DNA of 44,758 bases from an uncultured Ectothiorhodospiraceae bacterium (GCA_913055575.1 CAJXLI010000002.1:1-44758); one strand, 5' to 3'; counted from the stretch's first letter, positions 19,469 to 30,171 are shown. Notes: generated by a model from the letters alone, not told the origin. Numbers and translations: made by a program.

Positions 19469-20329
19469 CTACAGCTTGCGGTGGAGGAGGGCAGGGAAAC
19501 GCTCGCGGATCTGGCGGAGCCGGGCCAGGCTCACCGAGGCCGTGACGACGCCGGCCCCGTGCGCCTGGCTCGCCAGGACCCGGCCCCACGGATCGACGAT
19601 CATGCTCTCGCCGTGGGTCTCGCGGCCGTTGACATGGTAACCGCCCTGGTCCGGCGCCACCGTGTAGCAGAGGTTCTCGACGGCCCGGGCGCGGACCAGG
19701 ATATTCCAGTGCGCCTGGCCGGTGACCGCCGTGAAGGCCGAGGGCACGACCAGGATCTCGGCGCCCCTCTCGACCAGGGCGCGGAACAGCTCGGGGAAGC
19801 GCAGATCGTAGCAGACGGCGATCCCCAGACGCCCTACCGGCGTCTCGACCACCAGCGGCTCGGCACCGGCCTGCTGGGTGGCCGACTCCCGGTAGGCCTC
19901 ACCCGGGGAGACCTCGACGTCGAAGAGGTGGATCTTGTCGTACCCGGCGAGCCGGCGCCCGTCGGGGCCGAAGACCAGCGCCGCCGGCCGGACGCGCTCG
20001 GGATCCTCGGCCCGCAGGGGGATAGTCCCGCCCACCAGGGTCACCCGGTGGTGCCGCGCCTGCTCGGCGAGGAAGGCCTGGATCGGCCCCTCGCCGTCCA
20101 CCTCCGCCTCACGCAGCTTGTCGGTGTCCCGGTAGCCCATGATGGCGAAATTCTCGGGCAGGGCGACCAGCTCGGCACCGGCCGCGGCCGCCTCGCCGAT
20201 GCGCCGCCCGGCCTCCGCCAGGTTCGCCTCCACATGCGGACCGGAGGCCATCTGCACCGCCGCCAGCACGGACTGCAGGGACCGGCTGTGCTCGGACAGC
20301 CCCCGCTCGGCATTAACGCTCTGATGCAT
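19469..20329 (-). CDS. Carbon-nitrogen hydrolase (Nit/omega-amidase-like)
   Basis: Nitrilase-superfamily hydrolase of about 286 residues with the full Glu-Lys-Cys triad: Glu in LVALPENFAIMG, Lys in GYDKIHLFDV and Cys in GIAVCYDLRFPELFR. Bacterial members next to yhdP/tldD are generally Nit1-like deaminated-glutathione amidases; the substrate is inferred, not shown. I chose the ATG at 20329, which has GGAG 6 nt upstream, instead of an in-frame start at 20458 that would run deep into yhdP. It overlaps the 3' end of yhdP by 17 bp. Confidence 0.9.
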   Translation of the reverse strand: MHQSVNAERGLSEHSRSLQSVLAAVQMASGPHVEANLAEAGRRIGEAAAAGAELVALPENFAIMGYRDTDKLREAEVDGEGPIQAFLAEQARHHRVTLVGGTIPLRAEDPERVRPAALVFGPDGRRLAGYDKIHLFDVEVSPGEAYRESATQQAGAEPLVVETPVGRLGIAVCYDLRFPELFRALVERGAEILVVPSAFTAVTGQAHWNILVRARAVENLCYTVAPDQGGYHVNGRETHGESMIVDPWGRVLASQAHGAGVVTASVSLARLRQIRERFPALLHRKL

Positions 20330-23300
20330 CCTCGACTCCAAGCCTGGATACGCGGGGATCGTTCCACGGACCCACCACTCGATAGCGGACCGCTGCGGCG
20401 CGATCCACCCCCGCGCCGAAGAGCTGGTCCGCCAGGAAACCGCCGACGGCGCCGACACCGCCGCCGAGCAGCGCCCCGAGCAGCGGCATGGTCGCCCCCA
20501 GTCGCGGCTCGACCCGGACGCGGTTATCGTAGGCGCGCGCGCCCAGGTCGACGTCTCCGGTTATGGTAACGTGCGCCGCGGGCCCCGTGATGCGCAGATC
20601 CCGGATCCGCGCCTTGCCCCTGGTGGCGGTCAGCCGTCCCTGCAGCTCATCGAAGGCGAACCCCGCGCCGAAGAGCTGGCCGAAATCGATGAGGACCTGC
20701 CGCGGCATCATGCGCAGGCCGAGCAGTCCTACCAGCCGCCCGGCCCCCGGGTCCACATCGGTGATCCACCCATTGGCCATATGCACCCGGATATCCCCGG
20801 TCAGGCCGGCGAGACCGACCTGCCAGGGCGCCCCCGGCCAGCCCAGCTCCGCGCCGATCTGCGCCTCGGCGCGCTGCACCGCCCGCGGGGCGCCGAGCAG
20901 GCTGAGCACGTCGCCCACATCCCCAGCGCCCATCTGGACGCGCAGCAGGGTCCGCTCGTCCCGCCACACACCGCTGCCGGTCAGCTCCAAGGCCGGGCCG
21001 CGCAGATGCGCCTCGGCCAGGCGGAGCGCCTCGCCGTCCGGGCGCAGGTGGAGGTAGCCGGCCCCGGCCGTCTGCCCTGCCAGCCGGAGATGGGCGACCT
21101 GCGCCGCCACCTCGGGCCAGCTCGAGGCAGGCGCATCCGGCAGCGTCTCCGTGAGCGGCCCGGCGGCATCGCCGCCGCCCTGCCCGCCCCCGCCGGCATC
21201 CAGCAGGGGTAGATCCAGCTGGGCCAGCTCCGCGCGGACGTCCCGGAAGCCGGGCTGCCAGGTGATGTCGCCGGTGGCCAGACCCCCCCGCAAGGCTAGC
21301 CGCCTCTTCGCCCCCGCGTCCGCCTCGGCGGCCAGGACCTGCTCGCCGTAGGTCCGCCCCCACAGCCGCAGGTCGCGGACGAGGACATCCGCCTGCAGCG
21401 GCAGCGGCGGCGACCAGGTTGGCACATCCGCCGAGGCCCCTTCCGCCAGGCGCGGCAGGACCGGGCCGTCGAGCCAGCGCCGCCAGGCATCGAGATCGAG
21501 CCTGTCCAGGCGGCCGAGGACACGGGTCCCGCGCGGCGGCAAGCGCAGCGCGCCGGGGCCGAGCTGGACCGCCGCGGCACGCGGCAGCCCGTCCGTCCCG
21601 GCCTCGGCGCCGGCGCGCAGGAGCTCGTCGCCGTAGCGCAGCCAGTACGAGGTCAGCCCCCGGCCGGTGAAGCCCACATCCACCTGGAGCGGCCGCCGCT
21701 GCGCCCCGGCCAGCCCCAAGGGCTCGGGCAGCTCCAGGTGCGTGCCGGCGAGGCTCGAGCGTACCCGCAGGGTGATCGCCCCCGGCTGCCGGGCCTGGAA
21801 GGCCGGCAACCGGGCCCGCACCCGCCACGGCGCCACGCCCTCCAGCCAGGGCGGGTCCGCCGCCAGCGCCGGTATCAGGCTCGCCGGGGTCCCCGTCCCC
21901 GCAGCCTCGAGCCGGATGCGCTGCTCGCCATCGATGGCCACCGTATCCACCTCGATGCTCGCCGGCTCGCCCCCCCAGCGGGCGGACAGCGGCTCATCGG
22001 CGTACACCCCTTCGGCGTCGAAGCGCACCTCGCCGTGCAGGGCCTCCATCCCGAGCCAGCGCCCTACCCCGGCGTCCACGCCGTCGAGCTGTACGCGCCC
22101 GTCGATGCGCCGTGCCTCGGCACGCCCCGAGGCCAGCGGCAGCTGCAGGTCGAGGTCGACACCGACGGCCCCCCGGGCGTGCAGCGGCACCGGATCCCCG
22201 AGCCAGCTCCGCCCCAGCGGCGAGTCGGCCAGGAACGCCAAGGCCCGGCGGGCGTCTCCCTCAGCGCGGCCCGTGACCTCGAGCACCGGCTCGCGCAGAT
22301 CAGCGATCCCGACCCGGACGCCCGCCAGGGCCACGCCGCTCGTGCGCCCGCTACCGCGGATGGTCAGGGCGGTGCCGTCGAGGCGCAGGCGGGCGTCGAT
22401 ACCGGCGATGCGCGGCCACGCCTGGCTGTAGCGCAGCTCGCCAGCGGCGATCTCGGCGCTCGCCTCGAAGGTCCCCGGCCCCTCATCGAAGGGGAAGTCG
22501 CCGAGCCGGCCGGCGAGCCGGAGCTGGATATCGCGCAGGCTGCCGCCGGTCACGCCCCGCGCCACCCAGTCCACGGCATCCGGCGGCGCCCCGCCGGCGG
22601 CGAGATAGGCCGGCAGCCGCTCCAGCGGCGGCCCGTCGCCGGCGGCGTGGATGCGCAGGCGGGGGTCGCCACCGCCGTCCGCCGTGACCGCCGCCCGGGC
22701 GTCGAGCCGGGCCTCGCCGCTGTCGAGCCGGACCGGGTCAGCGGTCAGCGACCAGCTCCCGTCCGGCGCCCAGCTGCCCGCCAACTCGGCCTCCGCACGG
22801 CGGAGCGGGAGGGGTTCCGAGAGAAGGCCGGCCGGCATCAACGTAGTATCCACCGCAGCGATCTCGGCCCGCCCCTCCTGGCCCTGGAAGCCTGCCGCCA
22901 GCGCCAGCCCGCCGAAGCCAGGCACCGCGGCCGCCCGGCCCGGCCCGGGCGGGACGAGCCCCAGGCCCGTGCCCCGGAGGGCGCCGTGGAGCGCGGCCGG
23001 ACGGCCGCCGGCGAGCTCCAGCCACAGCGCCCCGTCCAGGGTCCCGACCGCCCCGCGCCCGGCGAGGAGCGCCGCCCACGGGGCCACCGGCGCGCCCTCC
23101 AGGCGGGCGTAGAGGCGCGCGGCGCCCGGCCGCTCCAGCGGCAGGCGGACGGCCGCGCGCACGCCCCGGCCCAGGCCCGGAGCGTCCCCGGCGGCCTCGG
23201 CACCGAGCCGCAGCGACCCCGCCGCGCGGCGCGCCGCCAGGTCCAGAGGAGCGCTGCGCACCGTCTCGCCCTCCACCGGGATCAGGGCCAGCCGGGCGCC

Positions 23301-23747
23301 GCTTACCTGGAGCCGCCGCGGCAGCCGCCGCAGGTCGACCCCGTCCGGCGAGGCCCCGCCGGGGAGGCCGCGCAGCCTCCAGCCGCGCTGCCCCTCCGCG
23401 ACCGCGGCCTGGACCCCGGAGGCGGTCACCGCCGCCCAGCGCAGCTCCCGGGCCCACAGGCTCGCCCCCAGGGCGGGCTGGGCGTAGAGCCGCTCCACGG
23501 CCAGGGCGGGCGAGTCGCCGCCGATCCGCACCCCCTCGAGCGCCACGCCGGGGCGCCAGTCGCGCCAGACGAGCTCCGCCTCGGCCACGTGCACCGGCAC
23601 CCCGAGGGCGTCACCGAGCCAGCGCTCCAGCGGCGCCGCCACCGACGGCGCCAGCCAGACCACCAGCCGCAGGGCGACGCCGCAGGCCAGCGCCGCCAGC
23701 GACAGACCGTACACCGCGCGCAGCAGGGGCGGACCGAGGCGGCGCAT
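20313..23747 (-). CDS. yhdP: AsmA-like protein YhdP (phospholipid transport)
   Basis: Large inner-membrane-anchored AsmA-like protein of about 1,144 residues. E. coli YhdP, TamB and YdbH form bridges that move phospholipid to the outer membrane. It has an N-terminal transmembrane helix (LLRAVYGLSLAALACGVALRL). A long beta-rich periplasmic groove follows (short alternating strands, many Gly, Ala and Leu). The C-terminal AsmA/DUF3971 part includes LGLRMMPRQVLIDFGQLFGAGFAFDELQG-like elements (LRMMPRQVLIDF, GFAFDELQG) and a GITGDVDLGAR-like strand. The ATG at 23747 is one possible start; TTG 23768 would add seven residues. E. coli YhdP is longer (about 1,266). Confidence 0.92.
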   Translation of the reverse strand: MRRLGPPLLRAVYGLSLAALACGVALRLVVWLAPSVAAPLERWLGDALGVPVHVAEAELVWRDWRPGVALEGVRIGGDSPALAVERLYAQPALGASLWARELRWAAVTASGVQAAVAEGQRGWRLRGLPGGASPDGVDLRRLPRRLQVSGARLALIPVEGETVRSAPLDLAARRAAGSLRLGAEAAGDAPGLGRGVRAAVRLPLERPGAARLYARLEGAPVAPWAALLAGRGAVGTLDGALWLELAGGRPAALHGALRGTGLGLVPPGPGRAAAVPGFGGLALAAGFQGQEGRAEIAAVDTTLMPAGLLSEPLPLRRAEAELAGSWAPDGSWSLTADPVRLDSGEARLDARAAVTADGGGDPRLRIHAAGDGPPLERLPAYLAAGGAPPDAVDWVARGVTGGSLRDIQLRLAGRLGDFPFDEGPGTFEASAEIAAGELRYSQAWPRIAGIDARLRLDGTALTIRGSGRTSGVALAGVRVGIADLREPVLEVTGRAEGDARRALAFLADSPLGRSWLGDPVPLHARGAVGVDLDLQLPLASGRAEARRIDGRVQLDGVDAGVGRWLGMEALHGEVRFDAEGVYADEPLSARWGGEPASIEVDTVAIDGEQRIRLEAAGTGTPASLIPALAADPPWLEGVAPWRVRARLPAFQARQPGAITLRVRSSLAGTHLELPEPLGLAGAQRRPLQVDVGFTGRGLTSYWLRYGDELLRAGAEAGTDGLPRAAAVQLGPGALRLPPRGTRVLGRLDRLDLDAWRRWLDGPVLPRLAEGASADVPTWSPPLPLQADVLVRDLRLWGRTYGEQVLAAEADAGAKRRLALRGGLATGDITWQPGFRDVRAELAQLDLPLLDAGGGGQGGGDAAGPLTETLPDAPASSWPEVAAQVAHLRLAGQTAGAGYLHLRPDGEALRLAEAHLRGPALELTGSGVWRDERTLLRVQMGAGDVGDVLSLLGAPRAVQRAEAQIGAELGWPGAPWQVGLAGLTGDIRVHMANGWITDVDPGAGRLVGLLGLRMMPRQVLIDFGQLFGAGFAFDELQGRLTATRGKARIRDLRITGPAAHVTITGDVDLGARAYDNRVRVEPRLGATMPLLGALLGGGVGAVGGFLADQLFGAGVDRAAAVRYRVVGPWNDPRVSRLGVEDASER

Positions 23748-23774
23748 CAGCGGGGGTGGCACCGGCAACCGAGG

Positions 23775-25223
23775 CTAGACCGGGATGACATCGTACTGGT
23801 CGGCCACGTAGAGCGACTCGACCTGCAGCTCGATGGGCCGCTCGATGAAGGACTCGAGCTGCGCCAGGCTGCCGGACTCCTCGTCGAGGAGCACCTCCAC
23901 CACCGAGGGGGCGGCGAGGATGATGACCCGCTGCGACTCGAACTGGCGGATCTCGCGCAGGACCTCGCGGAAGATCTCATAGACCACCGTCTCCGCCGTC
24001 TTGACCGTGCCGCGCCCGCCGCAGGTGGGGCACGGCTCGCAGGTGATCTGCTCCAGGCTCTCCCGCGTGCGCTTGCGCGTCATCTCCACCAGCCCCAGCG
24101 AGGAGACCGCCCCGATCTGGGTCTTGGCGTGGTCGCGCTCCAGGGCCTTCTCCAGGGCGCGCAGGACCTGCCGGCGGTGCTCCGGCTCGCTCATATCGAT
24201 GAAGTCGACGATGATGATGCCGCCGAGGTTGCGCAGGCGCAGCTGCCGGGCGATGGCCTGGGCAGCCTCCAGGTTGGTCTTGAAGATGGTCTCGTCGACG
24301 TTGCGGTTACCGACGAAGCCGCCGGTATTCACGTCGATGGTGGTCATCGCCTCGGTCTGGTCGATGACCAGGTGGCCGCCGGACTTGAGCCCCACGCGCC
24401 GGCTCAGGGCGCGCTCCAGCTCCTCCTCGATCCCGTAGAGGTCGAAGATGGGCCGCTCGCCGGTGTAGAGCTCCACGCGGTCGGTCACGTGGGGCAGCAG
24501 ATCCTGGCAGAACGTGCGCAGCCGCTGGTAGCCCTCGCGGGAGTCCACCCGGACCCGCTCCAGCTCGCCGTTGGCCAGGTCGCGCATGGCGCGCAGCAGC
24601 AGCGGCAGGTCCTCGTGGACCAGGCTCCCCGGCTGCGCCTGCTCCGCCTGCTGGCGGATGCCCTCCCAGAGCCGGACCAGGAACTGCCGGTCGGCCTCCA
24701 GGGCCTCCTCGCTGGCCCCCTCGGCCGCCGTCCGGAAGATCAGCCCGGCCTCCCCCTGCTCGGCCTCAAAGGCCTGGGCAAGCCCCCGCAGCCGCCTCCG
24801 CTCCTGCTCGTCCTCGATCCGCGCCGAGATCCCCACGCCGGAGGAGCGCGGCGTCAGCACCAGATAGCGCGAGGGGACGGTGATCTGGGTCGTCAGCCGG
24901 GCCCCCTTGTTGCCGATCGGGTCCTTGATGACCTGCACCAGCAGGGACTGCTGCTCGCGGATGAGCTGGTCGATGGACGGCGGCGGGCCGCCGATCTCAC
25001 GATAGAGATCGGAGACGTGGAGGAAGGCGGTCCGCTCCAGGCCGGCGTCCACGAAGGCGGCCTGCATGCCGGGCAGCACGCGGTGCACCCGGCCGAGGTA
25101 GATGTTGCCGACCAGGCCGCGCCGCCGGGTGCGCTCCAGGTGCACCTCCTGGAGGATGCCGTTCTCGACCAGGGCCACCCGCGTCTCGCGGGGGGTCAGG
25201 TTGACAAGGATCTCCTGGCTCAC
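23775..25223 (-). CDS. rng: Ribonuclease G
   Basis: Endoribonuclease of the RNase E/G family that matures the 5' end of 16S rRNA and degrades some mRNAs. The 482-residue protein matches RNase G length (not the longer RNase E). It has an S1 domain (GNIYLGRVHRVLPGMQAAFVDAG), the catalytic DNase I-like core with TTIDVNTGGFVG and GGIIIVDFIDM (metal-binding Asp), and the zinc-link CPTC in EPCPTCGGRG. The start is GTG. Gene order maf-rng-yhdP is the same as in E. coli. Confidence 0.96.
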   Translation of the reverse strand: MSQEILVNLTPRETRVALVENGILQEVHLERTRRRGLVGNIYLGRVHRVLPGMQAAFVDAGLERTAFLHVSDLYREIGGPPPSIDQLIREQQSLLVQVIKDPIGNKGARLTTQITVPSRYLVLTPRSSGVGISARIEDEQERRRLRGLAQAFEAEQGEAGLIFRTAAEGASEEALEADRQFLVRLWEGIRQQAEQAQPGSLVHEDLPLLLRAMRDLANGELERVRVDSREGYQRLRTFCQDLLPHVTDRVELYTGERPIFDLYGIEEELERALSRRVGLKSGGHLVIDQTEAMTTIDVNTGGFVGNRNVDETIFKTNLEAAQAIARQLRLRNLGGIIIVDFIDMSEPEHRRQVLRALEKALERDHAKTQIGAVSSLGLVEMTRKRTRESLEQITCEPCPTCGGRGTVKTAETVVYEIFREVLREIRQFESQRVIILAAPSVVEVLLDEESGSLAQLESFIERPIELQVESLYVADQYDVIPV

Positions 25224-25230
25224 CCGCTAC

Positions 25231-25815
<585 letters not shown>

Positions 25816-25838
25816 GGCCGTGCCCCTGTAACTGCCCG

Positions 25839-26303
25839 TCACGCCCGATGGTACGGGTGGCCGCAGAGCAGCGTCCAGGCGCGGTAGACCTGCTCCGCCA
25901 CCAGGACCCGGGCCAGCATGTGCGGCAGCGTCAGCGGCGACAGGGACCAGCAGGCGTCGGCGCGCTCGTGCACCGCCGGGCTCAGGCCGTCCGCGCCGCC
26001 GATGACGAAGGCCGCCTCACCGCCCTCGTGGCTCCAGCGCTCCAGCTGCCGGGCCCATTGCTCGGTATCCCGAGCCTTGCCCTGCTCATCCAGCGCAACG
26101 CAGAAGGCGCGCTCCGGGATGGCCCGCAGCAGCCGCTCGCCCTCCCGCTCGCAGGCCTGCGGGTCGTCATGGCTGCGGCCGCCGGCGGCGACCTCGTGCA
26201 GGCTCAGCCGCCACCCCCGGCCGAGGCGGGACGCGTAGGTATCGTAGCCGTCGCGCACCCAGCGCGGGGGCTTGGTGCCTACTGCGACGAGGTGGACGCG
26301 CAC
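25839..26303 (-). CDS. rlmH: 23S rRNA (pseudouridine1915-N3)-methyltransferase
   Basis: SPOUT-class methyltransferase that modifies pseudouridine 1915 in 23S rRNA helix 69. The 154-residue product equals the E. coli length (155). Visible are [14 protein letters not shown] at the N terminus, [11 protein letters not shown] (SAM-binding knot loop), [23 protein letters not shown], and the C-terminal HPYHR. The start is a GTG at 26303 with GGAGGAGGC directly before it; the longer in-frame extension has no family similarity. It overlaps the rsfS 3' end by 25 bp. Confidence 0.95.
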   Translation of the reverse strand: MRVHLVAVGTKPPRWVRDGYDTYASRLGRGWRLSLHEVAAGGRSHDDPQACEREGERLLRAIPERAFCVALDEQGKARDTEQWARQLERWSHEGGEAAFVIGGADGLSPAVHERADACWSLSPLTLPHMLARVLVAEQVYRAWTLLCGHPYHRA

Positions 26304-26632
26304 GCCTCCTCCATCTCCCACATCCGCTCGAGCCGGTAGAAGTCGCGGCTCTCGGCGGTCATGACATGGACCACCGCATCGCCCAGGTCGATGAGGACCC
26401 ACTCGGAGCTCGGCTCATCCCCCTCGACGCCGATGCCCGTGACCCCGCCCGCCCTCGCCGAGTCCATCACGTTGCGGGCGACGGCCTGGACGTGGCGCCG
26501 CGAGGTGCCCGTGGTCACCACCATCAGGTCGGTGACCGGCGTGCGGCCGCGCACGTCGATGAACACCGTGTCCCGGGCCTTGACCGCTTCCAGGGCGTCC
26601 CGGACCAGCTGCTCTAGCTCTTCCACCACCAT
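26279..26632 (-). CDS. rsfS: Ribosomal silencing factor RsfS
   Basis: Binds ribosomal protein L14 and blocks joining of the 30S and 50S subunits during starvation. The 117-residue protein has the RsfS/DUF143 features [29 protein letters not shown] (read as [13 protein letters not shown] and [13 protein letters not shown]), [21 protein letters not shown] and the C-terminal [11 protein letters not shown]. It sits between nadD and rlmH, near the E. coli arrangement, but without cobC. Confidence 0.95.
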   Translation of the reverse strand: MVVEELEQLVRDALEAVKARDTVFIDVRGRTPVTDLMVVTTGTSRRHVQAVARNVMDSARAGGVTGIGVEGDEPSSEWVLIDLGDAVVHVMTAESRDFYRLERMWEMEEACASTSSQ

Positions 26633-26641
26633 GTCGACCTC

Positions 26642-27298
26642 TTACAAGCGCGGATAGCCGTATAGCCCCGCCTCGGCCATGTGCTGGCGCACCGGCTCGG
26701 GCGTGAGGTAGCGCACCGACTCGCCGAGCGCGAGGGCGCGCCGGATGCCGGTGGCCGATATATCCACCGGCGTCACCGCCTGGAACAGGATACGCCCGGC
26801 CGGGCTGCGGCGCAGATCGGCGGGATCGCTGCTGCGCCGGCGCTCGAGCTCGTCGCCGAGCGGTGCCGGCAGCGGGCCGGCAGCCCCCGGCCGCTCGGTG
26901 ACCACGATGTGGGCATCCTCGAACAGCCGCCGCCAGCGCGACCAGGTCGGCAGCCCGAGGAAGGTATCGTAGCCGAGGATCAGGCACAGGGAGACGTCGC
27001 CCAGCTCCGCGCGCAGCGCCGCGAGGGTGTCCACCGTGTAGGAAGGGCCGTCGCGGTGGAGCTCCCGCTCGTCCACCCGGGCGCTGGGGTTGTCGGCAAC
27101 GGCCCGGCGCACCAGCTCGACGCGCTGCGCCGGGCCGGCCCGCGGCCGGGGCCGGTGCGGCGGGATGCGCGCCGGGATCAAGCGCAGCTCGGCGAGCTGC
27201 AGCGCCTCGCGGACCTCTTCTGCCGGGCGCAGGTGCCCGTAGTGGATGGGATCGAAGGTGCCACCGAGGAGGCCGATGGTGCGCAGCGGTGCCGTCAC
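26642..27298 (-). CDS. nadD: Nicotinate-nucleotide adenylyltransferase
   Basis: Forms deamido-NAD from nicotinate mononucleotide and ATP. The 218-residue protein has the nucleotidyltransferase motif GGTFDPIHYGHL, LPTWSRWRRLF and the C-terminal ISATGIRRALALGESVRYLTP with the ISxTxxR loop. I chose the GTG at 27298: GAGGTGA, an almost perfect anti-16S complement, lies 8 nt upstream, and this start avoids overlap with proA. An upstream ATG at 27337 would overlap proA by 20 bp. Confidence 0.94.
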   Translation of the reverse strand: MTAPLRTIGLLGGTFDPIHYGHLRPAEEVREALQLAELRLIPARIPPHRPRPRAGPAQRVELVRRAVADNPSARVDERELHRDGPSYTVDTLAALRAELGDVSLCLILGYDTFLGLPTWSRWRRLFEDAHIVVTERPGAAGPLPAPLGDELERRRSSDPADLRRSPAGRILFQAVTPVDISATGIRRALALGESVRYLTPEPVRQHMAEAGLYGYPRL

Positions 27299-27317
27299 GC
27301 GAGCGCTCACCTCGTCG

Positions 27318-28592
27318 TCAGCTGCGGATGTGGCCATCGCCGAGGACGATGTACTTCTCGGTGGTCAGCCCTTCCAGCCCCACCGGCCCGCGGGCGTGGA
27401 GCTTGTCGGTGCTGATGCCGATCTCGGCGCCGAGGCCGTACTCCTGGCCGTCGGCGAAGCGCGTCGAGGCGTTGACCATCACCGAGCTGGCGTCCACCTC
27501 GCGCAGGAAGCGCTGCGCCCTCGAGTAGGACTCCGTGACGATGGCCTCGGTATGCCCGGAGCCGTAGCGCTCGATGTGCTCGGCGGCGGCGTCGAAGCCG
27601 TCGACCACGCGCACCGCCAGGATGGGCCCCAGGTACTCCGTGGCCCAGTCGTCCTCGCTGGCCGGCACGGCATCGGCAACCAGCCCCTGCGTGCGGGCGC
27701 AGCCGCGGACCTCGATACCGGCCTCCGCCAGCTGCCGGCCGATCTCCGGCAGCACCCGCTCGGCGGCGGGCTCGGCCACCAGCAGGGTCTCCATGGTGTT
27801 GCAGGTGCCGAGGCGCTGGGTCTTGGCGTTGACGGCGATGGCCACCGCCTTGCCGGGGTCGGCGTCGCTGTCCACGTAGACGTGGCAGACGCCCTCGAGG
27901 TGCTTGATCACCGGTACCCGCGCCTCGCGGGCGATGCGCTCGACCAACCCCTTGCCGCCGCGGGGGACCACGACGTCCACCGACTCGGGCATCTGGATGA
28001 GGGCGCCGACGGCGTCGCGGTCCGTGGTGGCGATCACCTGCACGCCGTCCGCCGGCAGCCCGGCGTCCTCGAGGCCGCCCCGGATCTGCTCGGCGATGGC
28101 GCGGTTGGAGCGGATGGCCTCGGAGCCGCCGCGCAGGATGGCGGCATTGCCCGACTTCAGGCACAGCCCGGCGGCGTCGGCGGTGACGTTGGGGCGGGAC
28201 TCGTAGATGATCCCGATGACGCCGATGGGCGTGCGCATCCGGCCCACCTGGATCCCCGAGGGCCGCGAGGCGAGATCGCGCACCGCGCCCACCGGATCCG
28301 GCAGCGCCGCGATCTCGCGCAGGCCGTCGGCCATGCCCTGGATCCGTGCCTCGTTGAGCTCCATGCGATCGATCAGCGCCGGGTCCAGGCCGGCCTCGCG
28401 GGCAGCCTCGAGATCCTCGGCGTTGGCCGCGGCGATCGCCCCGGCGTTGGCCTCGATCCGCACGGCCATGGCCTCCAGGGCGGCATTGCGCGCCCCGGTG
28501 GCGGAGCGCGTCAGCTCGCGCCCGGCGGCGCGCGCCTGCCGCCCGATCTGGCGGATGGTCTCGGTGATGCTTGTCGGCTCGTGTGCGCTCAT
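27318..28592 (-). CDS. proA: Gamma-glutamyl phosphate reductase
   Basis: NADPH-dependent reductase of the aldehyde-dehydrogenase superfamily, making glutamate semialdehyde for proline synthesis. The 424-residue protein has [38 protein letters not shown] (motifs [13 protein letters not shown] and [12 protein letters not shown]), [13 protein letters not shown], the catalytic Cys region LGTCNTMET, and the C-terminal [18 protein letters not shown]. proB is not adjacent. It lies 36 bp downstream of holA. Confidence 0.96.
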   Translation of the reverse strand: MSAHEPTSITETIRQIGRQARAAGRELTRSATGARNAALEAMAVRIEANAGAIAAANAEDLEAAREAGLDPALIDRMELNEARIQGMADGLREIAALPDPVGAVRDLASRPSGIQVGRMRTPIGVIGIIYESRPNVTADAAGLCLKSGNAAILRGGSEAIRSNRAIAEQIRGGLEDAGLPADGVQVIATTDRDAVGALIQMPESVDVVVPRGGKGLVERIAREARVPVIKHLEGVCHVYVDSDADPGKAVAIAVNAKTQRLGTCNTMETLLVAEPAAERVLPEIGRQLAEAGIEVRGCARTQGLVADAVPASEDDWATEYLGPILAVRVVDGFDAAAEHIERYGSGHTEAIVTESYSRAQRFLREVDASSVMVNASTRFADGQEYGLGAEIGISTDKLHARGPVGLEGLTTEKYIVLGDGHIRS

Positions 28593-28628
28593 CGCCTCGC
28601 TCGTCAGCTCCGCGTGTAGCTAGTCCGC

Positions 28629-29630
28629 CTATTTTGCCATGGCCCGCGCCAGACGGGAGACCAGGGCGCGCAATTCTTCACCGGGGCTCCCCGGGGGCAG
28701 GCCCTTCACCGCCCGGTCCACGCGGTGGCAGCGCTGCAGCAGCTGCCGCCAGGTGGCCACCGGGCGGCGCCGGGCCGCCTCGCGCAGCCGGCCGGCGCGG
28801 CGCCGCCAGATCCGCTCGCGCTGGAGCACCTCGTCCCCCGCACCGGCAGCCAGGCGCGCCGCCACGCGGATGTCGCGGCTCAGCGCCCAGAGGATCAGGG
28901 GCGGCTGCACGCCCTCCGCCTCCAGCGTGGCGAGCACCCGCAGGGCGCGGGTGAGGTCCCCGGCCAACGCCGCATCGGCCAGGTCGTCGACGCTGTAGCG
29001 GGCGCTATCGGCCAGGGCCGCGGCCGCGGCATCGGCGTCCACCTGGCCCCGGCCGACCAGCAGGCGCAGCTTCTCCACGGCCTGATCGGCGGCTAGCAGG
29101 TTGCCCTCGGCGCGCTCGGCGATGAGCGCCGCCGCCTCACGGTCGGCCTCCAGGCCCGCCTGGCGCAGCCGCTCCGCCACCCAGCGCGGCATCTCCGCCG
29201 CCGGCACCGGCCAGCAATAGACGAAGACGCCCGTCTCCGCCAGGGCCCGCACCCAGGCGGAGTCCCGCGCCGCGCGGTCCAGCCGGTTGCAGGTGACCAG
29301 CAGGACGGTGTCCTCCGGGGCCGAGCGGCAGTAGGCCTTGAGCGCCTCGGCGCCCTCCTGGCCCGGCTTGCCGCCGGGCATACGCAGCTCCAGCAGGCGC
29401 CGGTCGCCGAACAGGGAGAGGTTGGCGGCAGCCTCGCCGAGCTGCCCCCAGTCGAAATGGCCATCGACGTCGCGGACCTCCCGCTCGCGGTGGCCGGCCT
29501 GACGGGCAGCCCGGCGCACGGCGTCCGCCGCCTCGCGCTGGAGCAAGGGCTCCTCGCCGGCGATCAGGCAGACTCGCGGTGGCGGCCCCTGCTCGAGCCG
29601 GCGATGGAGGCTCTCCGGGCGCTCCGCCAT
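28629..29630 (-). CDS. holA: DNA polymerase III delta subunit
   Basis: Clamp-loader subunit that opens the beta sliding clamp. The 333-residue protein shows the HolA pattern: an N-terminal RecA-like fold without a Walker A (VCLIAGEEPLLQREAADAVRRAA). It also has LSLFGDRRLLELRMPGGKPGQEGAEAL-type clamp-binding region (LSLFGDRRLLELR) and a helical C-terminal collar (PPLILWALSRDIR). The ATG at 29630 shares one base with the lptE stop (TGATG), giving tight coupling. Order leuS-lptE-holA is conserved. Confidence 0.95.
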   Translation of the reverse strand: MAERPESLHRRLEQGPPPRVCLIAGEEPLLQREAADAVRRAARQAGHREREVRDVDGHFDWGQLGEAAANLSLFGDRRLLELRMPGGKPGQEGAEALKAYCRSAPEDTVLLVTCNRLDRAARDSAWVRALAETGVFVYCWPVPAAEMPRWVAERLRQAGLEADREAAALIAERAEGNLLAADQAVEKLRLLVGRGQVDADAAAAALADSARYSVDDLADAALAGDLTRALRVLATLEAEGVQPPLILWALSRDIRVAARLAAGAGDEVLQRERIWRRRAGRLREAARRRPVATWRQLLQRCHRVDRAVKGLPPGSPGEELRALVSRLARAMAK

Positions 29631-30148
29631 CAATGCAAGGTCTGAAGCCGAAGCATCAAAAGGCGCACGACCTCGGCGCGCAGCTCCGCCGCCAGCTCAT
29701 CCTCCCGGGCACGGCGGGCGTCAGCACCACCGGCCGGATCGGCGAAGGTCCGCTCGGCCTCCAGCGACTGTCGGGCGACCAGGCGCTCGCCCTCCGCCTC
29801 CGCGAGGCTATAGTCGAGGACGTAGGTCAGCCGGTAATCCAGGACCTCGCCGTCCGCGTCCACGGAGGCCGTCTCCCGGCTGCGCTCGCTGCCGTGCAGG
29901 GTCAGCACCCAGTCCGCCTCGCCGGAGGCCTCCGTGTAGCGGCCCCCGCTGCCCTCGATGGCCTGGCGCACCGCGCGGCGCAGCGCCACGCTGCCCGTCT
30001 GATCCCGGACCTGGACCAACCGTCCGTCGAGGGAGACCCCGCCCGAGCTGCCGCGCAGACGCCAGCCGCAGCCGCCGAGCACGGCGGCGAGCATGCCCCC
30101 CCCGAGCAGGCGGAGGCCGTGACGGCGGGTCACGCGTAGCGCCGGCAT
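29630..30148 (-). CDS. lptE: LPS-assembly lipoprotein LptE
   Basis: Outer-membrane lipoprotein that plugs the LptD barrel and helps LPS insertion. The 172-residue product has an N-terminal signal with lipobox LAAVLGGC followed by the typical GWRLRG start of mature LptE. The SVALRRAVRQAIE helix and a long C-terminal helix follow (LAAELRAEVVRLLMLRLQ). The ATG at 30148 has GGGGAGCAGG just upstream. It lies 23 bp after leuS and overlaps holA. Confidence 0.92.
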   Translation of the reverse strand: MPALRVTRRHGLRLLGGGMLAAVLGGCGWRLRGSSGGVSLDGRLVQVRDQTGSVALRRAVRQAIEGSGGRYTEASGEADWVLTLHGSERSRETASVDADGEVLDYRLTYVLDYSLAEAEGERLVARQSLEAERTFADPAGGADARRAREDELAAELRAEVVRLLMLRLQTLH

Positions 30149-30171
30149 ACCTGCTCCCCGGATCGCGGCCG

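Noticed and set aside
20330-20458. N-terminal extension of the nitrilase-like protein
   Set aside because: It would overlap yhdP by more than 140 bp; the ATG at 20329 has a ribosome site and gives family length.
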